The notes under the pieces were generated by a model. It saw nothing but the letters and a program-made list of their open reading frames with translations, did not search any database and was not told the origin of the DNA. From Plectosphaerella cucumerina (taxonomy: Eukaryota; Ascomycota; Sordariomycetes; Glomerellales; Plectosphaerellaceae): a stretch of 64,000 bases of DNA. Positions 21,997-32,948 of the stretch are shown here, in pieces. Position 1 is the stretch's first letter, and each line of letters starts with the position of its first letter. The translations under genes were made by a program, and so were the position numbers. The stretch is taken from NCBI GenBank assembly GCA_020746995.1, contig JAGPXD010000007.1, positions 1,984,001 to 2,048,000 of the forward strand. The letters are read 5' to 3'.

Positions 21997-22987
21997 GTTG
22001 GGCGCTATTCAACTGGCAAGGCAGCAAAACGAAAGCACCGGGACACGGAAAAAGGTGTGTTGAAGAATGCTTGGTGGCCGGGATGTCGGCGGTCGGTGGT
22101 GGTCTAAACCTGCAGGATGGTGGGGGCGGGGCTCAGTGAGATGTGATGCACCGGTGAGCGCGTGCTGCCCTAGTATTGAGGTACGCTCGAGGAGTGTAGC
22201 TGAACGAGCCGCTTTGCGATGCTGTGATGATCCAAGACAGCCGCAGGCTATGCTGATGACTCGGCAAGGTCGAAAATTGATGCTATTCTAGCACGCCGGG
22301 AGATGGAAAGTGTTGTTTCTCTTGGCGTTGAAGCACACACACGGTGAGAAGGAGCTGTCCAAAAATCGGGGCTTCCTTCCAGAAAATCGAAAATCCGACG
22401 GCGCAACGGGGTTTAGCGGGGGATGCCATTGGCCGAGACTGAGGACCCTGAGACGGATGTTCAGGGGTCGATTTTAGCACCCGACGCACTGTAAATCCAT
22501 CGATATGGCACCCGACCCGTCACTTCTACCTATCCTCAGGTCGCCCGCCACTCAGACTATGCGGGACTTTGCTCTTTAGAAAATGGAAATGAAACCTCAG
22601 TAAAGAGAGAGATGGGTTGTTCATTGATACATCTAAAAGATCATCTCATTACACCAGCATACCGATCTGGAGGAAGGACGGTCCGGGGGATAGGTATGTC
22701 CCGCCTGCCTCCAGCACGACCTCTGGGTCCATCTGCCGCCATCTGTCAGCGGCCTCACTCTTATCGGTCCCTTATCGTCACCTCCAGTCAATCCCCTCCA
22801 AAATTTTTGTCAGGAAGCCGCCATCTGAATGCGCCCGGTCGAAGCACCTAGGCAGCCCGTGGTGTGTTGTGTTTCCCAGCCTCGTCAACGACCTCCCATT
22901 CCACATCGGCAGCGAACACCACCGCCCCTACATCCAGCTCCCCGCCCATTCTCTCGAACAGAACCTCCTGTCCGACGGGACACCACA
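21997..22987. promoter_or_regulatory. Divergent promoter interval PRMT5 / PRP43
   Basis: About 1 kb between two outward-facing start codons. The PRP43 side (22840-22987) is a CA/CT-rich leader running into the CACCACAATG start context. No TATA box or other gene is evident. Confidence 0.55.
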
Positions 22988-25450
22988 ATGGCCGACGGCA
23001 GAACCTCCAAGCGCTCCAGCTCGGACGCCGACGCGGACGTCAAGCACAAGAAGGCCAAGACGGACGAGACCGACGGCGGCAAGAAGAACCCCTACCTCGC
23101 GCACATGTACGAGGAGGAGAACGGCAACGGCAACGGCAGCGCCAGCCGCAACGGCGCCGGCGACGCTTTCGCCGACTTCATCCCGCGCCAGACCACCGCC
23201 AAGCAGGCCGAGGATGTCGAGGACCTCGACTACAACGCATTCACCGGCAAGCAGCACACCAAGAAGTACTTTGACATTCTGAAGTCGCGGAGAGACCTGC
23301 CCGTGCACAAGCAGAGGTGAGCCACCCGTCTATTCCCAACTTCTTTCCAGGGAAGTACGCGCGCTGACCGCCTCCTCCACAGGAAAGAGTTCCTCGCCAA
23401 GTACCACTCGACGCAGATCCTCGTCTTCGTCGGTGAGACAGGTTCCGGAAAGACGACCCAGATCCCCCAGTACGTCCTCTACGATGAGCTGCCGCAGATC
23501 AACCGGAAACTCGTGGCCTGCACGCAGCCGCGCCGAGTCGCCGCCATGTCCGTCGCCCAGCGTGTGGCCGACGAGCTCGACGTCACCCTCGGCGAGGAGG
23601 TCGGTTACAGCATCCGTTTCGAGGACCGGACGGGCCCAAACACCGTCCTCAAGTACATGACGGACGGTATGCTCCTCCGCGAGGCCATGCACGATCACGA
23701 AATGTCCCGCTACAGCTGCATCATCCTCGACGAGGCCCACGAGAGGACCCTCGCTACCGATATCCTCATGGCCCTGCTCAAGAACGTCGCCGCCCGCCGC
23801 CCCGACCTCAAGATCATCGTCATGTCCGCCACGCTCGATGCCCAGAAGTTCCAGCGCTACTTCAACGATGCGCCGCTGCTCGCTGTGCCCGGTCGTACGC
23901 ATCCTGTCGAGATCTTCTACACGCCTGAGCCCGAGAAGGATTACGTCGAGGCCGCCATCCGCACCGTTCTGCAGATCCACGCATCAGAGCCCGAGGGTGA
24001 TATCCTCGTCTTCTTGACGGGTGAGGAGGAGATCGAGGACGCCTGCCGAAAGATCAACCTCGAGGCAGACGAGATGGTGCGCGAGATCGACGCCGGCCCG
24101 CTCGCCGTCTACCCTCTGTACGGTACCCTGCCGCCGCACCAGCAGCAGCGCATCTTCGACAAGCCCCCCGAGCCCTACAAGAAGGGCGGCCGTCCCGGCC
24201 GCAAGTGCATCATCGCCACCAACATCGCCGAGACGTCGCTGACCATTGACGGTATCGTCTACGTCGTCGACCCCGGCTTCAGCAAGCAGAAGATCTACAA
24301 CCCTCGCATTAGGGTCGAGTCGCTGCTCGTGTCCCCTATCTCAAAGGCTTCCGCCCAGCAGCGCGCCGGTCGTGCGGGTCGTACCAAGCCTGGGAAGTGC
24401 TTCCGCCTCTACACGGAGAACGCGTTCAAGAAGGAGCTCATCGAGCAGACGCACCCCGAGATCCTGCGGTCCAACCTGGCCAACACGGTGCTCGAGCTGA
24501 AGAAGCTCGGTGTCGAGGATCTGGTGCACTTTGACCTGATGGACCCGCCGGCGCCCGAAACCATGATGCGCGCTCTCGAGGAGCTCAACTACCTGGCGTG
24601 CCTGGACGACGAGGGCGAGCTGACGACGCTGGGCGGCCTGGCCTCTGAGTTCCCTCTGGATCCTGCGCTGGCCGTCATGCTCATCTCGTCGCCCGAGTTC
24701 TACTGCTCCAACGAGATCCTGTCCATCACAGCGCTTCTCTCAGTGCCGCAGATCTGGTCGCGGCCGGCAGCCCAGCGCCGCCGCGCCGATGAGATGAAGG
24801 CACAGTTCTCGCACCCCGAGGGCGACCACCTCACCCTGCTCAACGCCTACCACGCCTTCAAGGGCCAGGCCAACGCCCAAGTCGACGTCAAGCGCTGGTG
24901 CCACGAGCACTTCCTGTCTTTCCGCCACCTGTCGAGCGCCGACAACGTGCGCGCCCAGCTCAAGCGCATCATGGAGACGCAGGGCCTCGAGCTCGTCTCG
25001 ACCCCCTTCGAGGACAAGGACTACTACAACAACATCCGCCGCGCCCTCGTCGCAGGCTTCTTCATGCAGGTTGCCGTCCGCGAGAGCTCCGGCAAGGTGT
25101 ACCGCACGGTCAAGGACAACCAGGCCGTCATGCTGCACCCCTCGACCGTCCTCAAGACCGACTACGAATGGGTCTGCTACAACGAGTTTGTCCTCACCTC
25201 CAAGCAGTACATCCGCACGTGCACCGGCGTGCGCCCGGAGTGGCTCATGGTAAGCTCCCCTGCCCTCCCATCCCATCCCCTAGAAATCACCCCACATCAG
25301 GACCATGTGCTGATATCTCTTCCCCCCACGCAGGAAATCGCGCCCGGATACTACGACCTGTCGACGTTCGAAAAGGGCGACGCCAAGACGGCGCTGATAC
25401 GCGCAGCAGAGAAGAAGCGCCGCAAGGAGGCCATGAAGGCCGGCCGGTGA
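22988..25450 (+). CDS. PRP43: DEAH-box RNA helicase PRP43
   Basis: ATP-dependent helicase that releases the intron lariat and disassembles the post-splicing spliceosome; it also works in ribosome biogenesis with G-patch partners. The product is 770 aa from exons 22988-23316, 23383-25249 and 25334-25450. Motifs in order are GETGSGKT (about 127-134), TQPRRVAA, DEAH in ILDEAHERTL, SAT in VMSATLDAQKF, the beta-hairpin region TNIAETSLTIDGIVYVVD, and QQRAGRAGR. The ratchet/winged-helix and OB-fold parts follow, and the end is KKRRKEAMKAGR. Length and motif order match the yeast protein (767 aa). The N-terminus is Ser/Asp/Lys-rich, as in orthologues. Confidence 0.97.
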
Positions 25451-28400
25451 GGCGCCGCGACGCTCGCCTGATCTCATCTCCGCCACCGATCGCTGGAAAT
25501 GGGGCAGGCAAGACAGGGCAATCCAGCGTCATGCCTACACTTCGCGGTCGGGGCCCCGAGCACGCGAGTTCCAGGTGATAATGCAATAGAGGTGGGCCCC
25601 CGGCGGCGGTGAAGGGGCCTGGATGTGTCTTTTGGGATCCGCGAATGGAGTTTTAGACCCCTGGTTTGAGTGAGAAGGCTCGCCATGGATGTGTTTTTTT
25701 TTTGCACATAGAACCGCCGACTCGTTTTCGATGGTTATCCGTCCAGCTTTCTCGCAGCCCATTGCCAAGCAAGCAACCACGTCGTGCATGCATGCAGGTC
25801 GACAACGGCGACACAGCCCCTCTCCCTCCTCTTTCTGTCTTCCTTGTGCTGATCGTCCTACCCAGTTCCCGATCTCCGGGTCACTCTGGTCCATGTATGT
25901 ATGCCCGGCGCGGCGGTCGTGCCGACTTTGCCCGATGAGAGAGAGGACCGATCCGCGGGTACGAGTAGGCATACCAAGTCCGAGGCCCCAATTGCGAACG
26001 CCGTAGACCGGGCGCCTGGGCGCCTTGGCGGACACGATCTGCACGGAGCTTACTCGGTAGGGCGCCTCCTTCCTTCTGCTGCACGTGTGTGTGGTGTGTG
26101 GCCCGACGGGCGTTGGCCCTCGGCGTTGAACATGTCTGGACGATGTTGCCGAGGGGTCCAGGGCGGCCGCGCGCGCCAACCTGACCTACCAGTGGCCCTC
26201 ACGAGATCCGTCCGGCGCCTGCCTGCCTGCCACAGGGACAGGAGGAGCTCTCTCAGACGTGCAGGGTACAGCGCGCGGTGCAGGATGCAGGTGGCGGAAC
26301 AACCTCCCCACTGCGGTTGCGCCCCCCGAGGACGCATCGAAGCCAAGACGGTACGACCAGGGCGAGGCGCGGAGGGATGGGTTCCCCTCCCCGGTTCCCC
26401 TTCCCACGAACGAGCGGGCAACGAGCGTGAACCGGGTATACTGCCAAGTTTAAAGTCTGCAACCGAGATCTGTGTTTCTCGATGCGAGGGACCCCTGGCG
26501 CTCCCGCAGCGCCACCTCATGCAATGATCCTGTCATCATGACGACGATTTGGAGCATGGCCGCTGCAGATACGAATATGCAGTTTCCCACAACACCGTAT
26601 ATCAACGACACGATCGTCGGGCGGTTAAATCCCTTGCAGCAGCACCTCGCCGCAGCCTATTTGCAGGACGTTGTCATGTCGTCGAGGCGGCTGAGGCGAG
26701 GCTCATGCAGACCACCGGCCGTTGGCCGCGCTCATGTAGCTCATGACTCGGGGTCCAGGTAGTGCCGGGGGGCGTGAATCATCGATGAACTTTGGTCAGC
26801 CCCCCCTCCCTTCGCTTCACCTTCGGTGGGTGCATGTTCACTCCTGCAGCAGTGTGTGCGCGGACTGCCTGCCACAATACCCTCTCTCCTTCGCCCACTC
26901 CACCTCTTACGAGACGGGGTCAGTCAGATTGGCGAGGTGTCAGGCCAAGCGAGAGCTTGCATGATACGTTGGCGGGAGAGCAGACCAGACCAAAGGGGGG
27001 TGGGCTGTGGAAATGTCGGGTTACACAAGAATGGGGTCATACCGTATGCACCCGGTCGACCCTTGCAGGGCTGAACAACCTTTTGGAAAGGCCGATGGCC
27101 GGCCGAGTCATCCAAGAATAGGAGCACCCAAGGCGCATCGGGAGTCGGGACCGCCAGAAAGGGATGTATCGTGCAGCCCCTGCTGCTACCCTCGTGGCCC
27201 GCCCCGGGTCAGCCGGCGGCGACGGCGACGGCGACGGCGGTATGTGATCACGGCGCCACGGACACACACGACGACGTCCTCCGGTTCCGGGGGTCCACAA
27301 CGGTCCTTCGCCGGCAGTGTCGTCTCCTTGCCGGTATGATACTTGATGACCAAGGCGACTGCGGTCACTCCACTGACTGTCTATTGGAATCTTGCCGGCT
27401 GGGCCTCGAAAGGCTCCAGTCTGGGGAGCGAGGGAGAGAGCACCACGTGACGGCCAGCCCCCTCATTCCGTGGCCGTGAAATTTCCTGCCCAGTGATTTA
27501 GGGCATCCAAGTTGTCGGGTCGAGAGATGGAGTGGCCGGGATCATGGTTCTTTGCCCCCTGTGGATGACGGGCAGCGGCCCTGGAAGCCTCCGGCGCTGG
27601 CTTCCGGCTCCCCGGCGACCTCGACGGGAAGAGCACCGTGTCGCGGGAATATCGTCAAAGTCCCTCCATTCAACCTGGAGGGAGACACGGAGAAGGGCCC
27701 CCTTGTCAGCTCTGGGGGCTGGACTTGTCTGTCGGCTGGATTGGTGATGCGCGTCCCTTGCGGCTTGCCTTGCAGCTGTGAGCAGCCCAGAAGGGCGCTC
27801 GCTCAGTAAGGTAGTCCCCAAATCGGTGCGAGCGGCTCAGGGCAACTTGGGCGCGGCACCCCCCTCCTCATCTTCCCACCCCGACCGACCGACCGCAGAC
27901 CGGTCCCACGTGGTTGCTGGCCTCACCGGTGTCTCCAAAGGGAAACGAGTCACCAGTGCCTGACCCTCAGGGCTCATTCCCCGTCCTGTGCGATCCCAGC
28001 TCGTCCCGTTCAGCTGGTAAGGTAGGGCAGGAAGCGGAGGGCAGCACATGGCGCCCCCCGTCCCTCCCTGACCCTCCCTCCCTCCCCCGGCGAAGGAGAT
28101 TCCCCCGATGCCACCGCTTCCAGTCGCTCTGTGAGGCTAGACCCGGATCTGCTTGACAGGTTCCCCCTGTGTGAGAGGGCGGGTGGGTGTCACCGCGTGC
28201 TTCCCCGGTGGCTCCCGTACCGTGGCCACGGGTTCTTGTCTGCAACCCCGTCAGCCGACACGAGGGATGGTCGCACAAGAACACCGCGGATGCAAGCCAC
28301 AGGTAAGCGGCGTCCCTGTCCTGCTGTACACCATACATGGGGCGCAGGTAGGATAAGGTTTCGACGTACATGTTTTCTGTGCGTCCTCCTCGTCTGACCG

Positions 28401-31400
28401 GTATTGTTGTCGCTTTCCCCGGCCTCGTAGGCTCAGGCCACCGGTGGCCACACCCTTTTTTCTCCATTCTTTGCCGCAATGCGCCAGCACCGATGGTTGT
28501 CGTCATTCGAAGTTGTCAAGCTGACTGTGAGCAGCGCTCACTGGCCAACGACATGTCGGTCGCCGGACGATCGGTTGGCTCGGCTTCGGGGGAGGGGGTT
28601 CGGTTGAATCCTAGATGAGATGTATCAGACGGTAGGGTCCAAAGGGGTCGCCTGCCTGCGATTGCGACGAGGCGCGGCGGCGGTCGCAGAGCCACCTGTC
28701 ACTCACTGCAGCAGCTGTGCAGCGCGGCGCAGCAGCCGGTGATCCGTCGCGCCCTTGCAAGCTGCCCTGTGCTGACTGGCGCCGTGGGCAGGCTTCGAGA
28801 TTTCCGTTCGACATCTCCGCGGGTGACTGACGACGATCGTTCTCTTGTTCGAGTCCCCGATGGGCGGTGACTACTCCCTGACCCGACCCGGGCCCCCTTT
28901 GTTTCCCGTACGTCATCCCAACTGGAAGAAACCCAGCCATGTGCCGCGGGACCGTCCGTCCATCCATCCATCGCCCCCCCCAAGCCCCCTTCCCCGATTC
29001 CGAATCCCCGATGGATGGTGGCCACTGGCCCCGAGTCCCACTTGAGTACTGGACGTCAGTCAAACCCTTAGTTGAACGACGGACAACGGACGACTCAGGA
29101 CTGGGGGAGTTTTTCTGCTTCCATACCTTCACGATGCCCACACGAATGCCCACACGCACACAACACGCGGCACCTCGCCTGCTCGCCTCTCCCCGCTGTA
29201 CTGCAATTCTCCGAGCCGCGGCCTCCGACATGCCGCAACCGCCAAAATTTGCCATCTGTGTGACGTCGCGAAAAATCCGGAATCGGCACCGTCCGGGCTT
29301 CACCGCCGCCGAGGAGGTGCAAGATTGATCGCCAGCCAGGGTGTGTGACAAGTGATTTCCAGGCTCGCAGCACACAGAGAGGAAGAAAGCGAGTCTGATG
29401 TTGCACAAAACCCATGGTCAGCCCCCGACTCGCGTTCCGCATGTGCATGGCTGGCCTGGCCTGGCCTGCTCATGCTGGCTGTTGCCCTAGCCATAACGGC
29501 GTCGGCGCCGACGTGCCCACCACGGCAAACTGTCAGACGGTGCTGTCTCCGCTTTCCTCGCGGCCTGGATTTCCGCTTTGGTTTTTATCCTCGCCCGGTG
29601 GGCTGGCCAGGGTGGGAGAAGGGGGGCTCTCGGCACGCCGTGATTTGCGCCCACACATGCCCGCCCCCCTCTCTCAAGCACCAGGTACGCCAGAGCGTGA
29701 GATGACCGGCCGGCCCATGGGGATGGGGTGCTCACGGGGTACCATCGTACCGTATCAGGACCTGGGAGTGAGTGGCAGAAAGTTAGTGCTGAGTTGTGAC
29801 AGCAGTGCTGTGGACTAGTACTCCAGTACGCAAGTACGAGCATACGCCTTCTCTGTCCTGGAGCCCCAGGATTCGGCGCGTGAGATGGACCCGGAGACCA
29901 GAATAAGCACCCCGCTACTTAGACTTCGGCCCTGCAGCTGTCGAAGTGGTTCTGCGCGCCACCTGCTCGTAGCGGCATGGCATTGTGGTCGCCAGGATAC
30001 TGGGCGTGGCCGCCGGCGATTATTGAGAGCCACCACGCTCGACTGACACTTCTGATGGGTGCCATATCATATCGTCCAGGGGCCCAGACTCTTGCTTACG
30101 AGAACACGGGCGGATGCCTTGTTGAGATCGTGATCGTTCGAGTCTTGATGTGCCTGGCACCTTGCTGAAGTATGTATGGTCTGTCAGAGGAGATAGGCAA
30201 CCAGTGGAGCTGCATCGTCGCTGGACCCTTGCCTGCCTCGCTTTTGTGCGCGGGGCTTGGGCGCCGCGAGCTTCTCACGTAGAAGCACACGCGCCCTCTG
30301 CTTTCACACCCACAGTCGCTCATCATAGGCTCGGGATCCTCGCCGTGCCTGGTGCGACAATCCCGTGATTGCTGTATCGGGCCTTGCGCATGAAAGCCCG
30401 CTCGTTGTTCCTGCTGTCTCAGGGCATTGCGTTGCGGTAGCCAGCCCTGTTGCGTACATCTTCCTCCACGCCTGCTTCGGGCTGCTTGCATCCAGCTAAC
30501 CCGGACAACGGGATGCTTCGGCGCCGGAGAGAAGAGGGGAGGGCCTCGAACCGACAAGTATTGCTCCATAGCCGGCTGCGTGGCGGGCCATTCAAGCACG
30601 GGCAGAAATACTCTCTGTCGGAGGCTTCGCTGTCCTTGTCCACAAAGGAGACAACGTCCCTGACCCCGCCCAAAGCCCCCTCTCTGTCGACAATCTTCGC
30701 CTTCGTCCAAGTCTTGCTTCAAACAACAGCGCTCAGGTGAGTTGGCGCCGATGAAGGGTGCCATGACAATACTTCCGCATCTCGCTTCTCTTCTTGACGT
30801 CAGACTTGGAACGGCGTGACCCGAGTCTTCTCCATGAAAATTTGATAGTCGGCTGGCAGTTGCGCAAGCGGTCTCTTCAAAGGGACCATGCTTGCGAGCA
30901 GGAGGGTGGTGGAGTGTGGCCGGCGCGGCCACAGCATGAACCAGACTGGCCAGCAACCCCCTAGCGGCGAGTCGATCGCTACAAGCAGAGACTTTCAGGG
31001 GGTGCTCGTAACAGAAGACTCCTCTGCTGGAGAACCACACACTTGCTCCGGAGATTGCGAGGGGCTCCGGTACCTGTCTCCTCCTGCTAGAGCATGGAGC
31101 GCAGCACCGGTACCGGTCCAACTGCTGTCGCGAACATGGTGCCCAGCGGGTTCTCCTACTCCTGTTCCATGCATCGGCAAAGTCGCGTCTTGCAGCATGC
31201 CCCCCACCAAGTGTTTGCCGGTGGCTTCTTGACACTTGACAAGCCAACATTGATGGAAACACCTCCTGCCAAGCAGAAGGGGCCAAGATTGCGTAGTGGG
31301 TACGCGGTACGCGGCCAGCGGCTAGCAGCAGGCCGATGTGATCTAGAAGGAGTGGATGTGCTTGCAGCTCATTGTTGGAGCCTTGTTCTGCGAGTGTCTG

Positions 31401-32607
31401 TAATGGTGCTCTCGTGACTAAAACCGAGGCGACGAAGCGTGGGATGCCAAAGGAGCAAACTTGCAGCTGTATGTGTCCATCCCACCGAGGTGTTTGCTGC
31501 GAGTAGTAGTGCTATGCTGAGAAAATGGCTCTTCAACCATGCTGCCGACGAGTCAGCAGCACCAGGTGCGCCGCCATCTGCTAGAAGTCGAAGGCTTTGG
31601 CCTCCTTGCTTGGGGCATTATGCTCGCCAGGTGTCTCTGATGCATCTGAGCATTCCTCCGGTCTGGTCTCGACAGCAGATCGCAGTGACGTTCTGCTTGT
31701 ACTTCTAGGTTGAGGGCCCACTGCTGGTTTGGCGTAGAGACAGCCTCTCTGGCACGGGTAGCCCGCATGCACGACACGGGAAAGGCGCAGGGAGGGTGTG
31801 GCCAGACCACATGGGAACCGGGCTGCCAGACTCCAGGGCGACGATGGGGGGGGGGGCTGGGCCTGCCCTGGCTCTGTATCTCACCTGTGCATTGAAGAGC
31901 GAGAACGATACTAATACAGGGCCGAGTACTGTAAGAAGGATAGCCACAGCCCAGTGGGCATGGGGTGGAGGATGGGCGTTTAGGCATGTGTGACTTGAAG
32001 GCCGGCTACAGCAACTGACCGGATGTATCGGGCTGTATGGAGGGTATGGAGAGGGGAGGCGTGTGTTCTTTGACCTTCCAGCGCTATGGATAAATGGATG
32101 TTGAATGGCTCGCTGTGTAGGTAGTCGAGTGTAAGCCGGGAAAATCTGGAGACCCGCGCGTAAGGGTTGGGTGTGGCGGGAGGGGTTCGATGCGTCGAGG
32201 GGCTGGGCCAGGGGGGGGCGACGACTTGGAGGGGGTCTGCGTAGCGGCAGCCTCGGGCTCCCGGGACGAAACGAAAAGACAGGTAAGGCTACGTCTGGCC
32301 CGCTAGTCGTCCTAAGGTCCAATCGCGCTGATAGTATCCTGTTTCTCGAATGCATCAGTTCTCACTTCCACTAACGGTTGGATGCATCAATGGGCTCAGA
32401 AGGCCAGGGGGTGGGGAAAGACCGCGCACAGAAAGGTCGGAACGATGGGACGCACACACACCTTGGGTCAAATGGTGTGTATACTTGGTATCACGCAGGC
32501 TCCTCCCACATGTGCATGGGCAATGCCAGGTAGCTTGTAGCTTGTAGGATCGTTCCACGCGGACATGCGTGAGGCCGTGATGGTGGTCAGGGTGTGACAG
32601 CAGGAGG
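25451..32607. other. Gene-poor stretch, left part (7.2 kb)
   Basis: From the PRP43 stop to the microprotein promoter I find no gene that I can support by domain, codon bias or splice structure. The sequence is GC-rich and not obviously repetitive or RIP-like (no TpA-rich decay). A short CGACGG repeat lies at 27216-27240. Long frames exist on the minus strand (30096-31286 and 28611-29408) but show no third-position bias. The stretch could hold long untranslated leaders, non-coding RNAs or regulatory DNA. Confidence 0.55.
27216..27240. repeat. Short CGACGG minisatellite
   Basis: About four tandem GGCGAC/CGACGG hexamer units inside the gene-poor stretch. On the opposite strand they read CCGTCG. 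It is a simple repeat with no visible gene context. Confidence 0.8.
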
Positions 32608-32647
32608 ATTGGTCGCAGTCCAGGGAGAGGTCCGCTGAATATAAATA
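32608..32647 (+). promoter_or_regulatory. Core promoter of the microprotein gene (CCAAT and TATA)
   Basis: A TATAAATA box lies at 32640-32647, about 110 nt before the start codon. An inverted CCAAT (ATTGG) at 32608-32612 lies about 30 nt upstream of it. A pyrimidine-rich leader (GACCATCACTCCTCTCTTCA) runs to the CACCATGG start. This layout is the classic arrangement of a strongly expressed fungal gene. Confidence 0.75.
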
Positions 32648-32757
32648 CGTCTGCTCTCTCCCGGCGCCGTTGAGAAGAGAAGTTGCTTTCTGGACACTCA
32701 TCTTCGTCAGTTGAACAAGCCCGACCAACCAGACCATCACTCCTCTCTTCAGTCACC

Positions 32758-32948
32758 ATGGACACTTACCCCTGTGTTTACGCCGACTACCCCGAGGGAT
32801 GCCACAAGGAGCCGGGTGGCCGCAACTTTGTTTCTTCCTATGGCACTAGCTGCCTGAGATGTATCGTATGGCCTGTCTCCAGCCCTGACGACTTGAGAAT
32901 CGTGATAAGCTAACAGATGAGCAGGCCCGAGGGTACCCGCCCGTCTAA
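32758..32948 (+). CDS. 43-aa four-cysteine microprotein, unrecognised
   Basis: The start has good context (CACCATGG). Exon 1 is 32758-32865 and exon 2 is 32925-32948; the intron is 59 nt with a GTATGG donor, a CTAAC branch site and a GAGCAG acceptor, phase 0. The peptide starts MDTYPCVYADYPEGC and ends with CLRCIARGYPPV. Cysteines are at 6, 15, 32 and 35, so the pattern is C-x8-C-x16-C-x2-C, which could bind one zinc ion. There is no signal peptide or membrane segment. Splicing at the earlier AG (32917) would give a longer basic tail instead. I do not recognise the family. Support comes from the promoter, leader, start context and intron together. Confidence 0.68.

Noticed and set aside
28611..29408. 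265-codon minus-strand open frame
   Set aside because: No third-position bias, no domain-like pattern and no splice or promoter context; the amino-acid composition is that of random GC-rich sequence.
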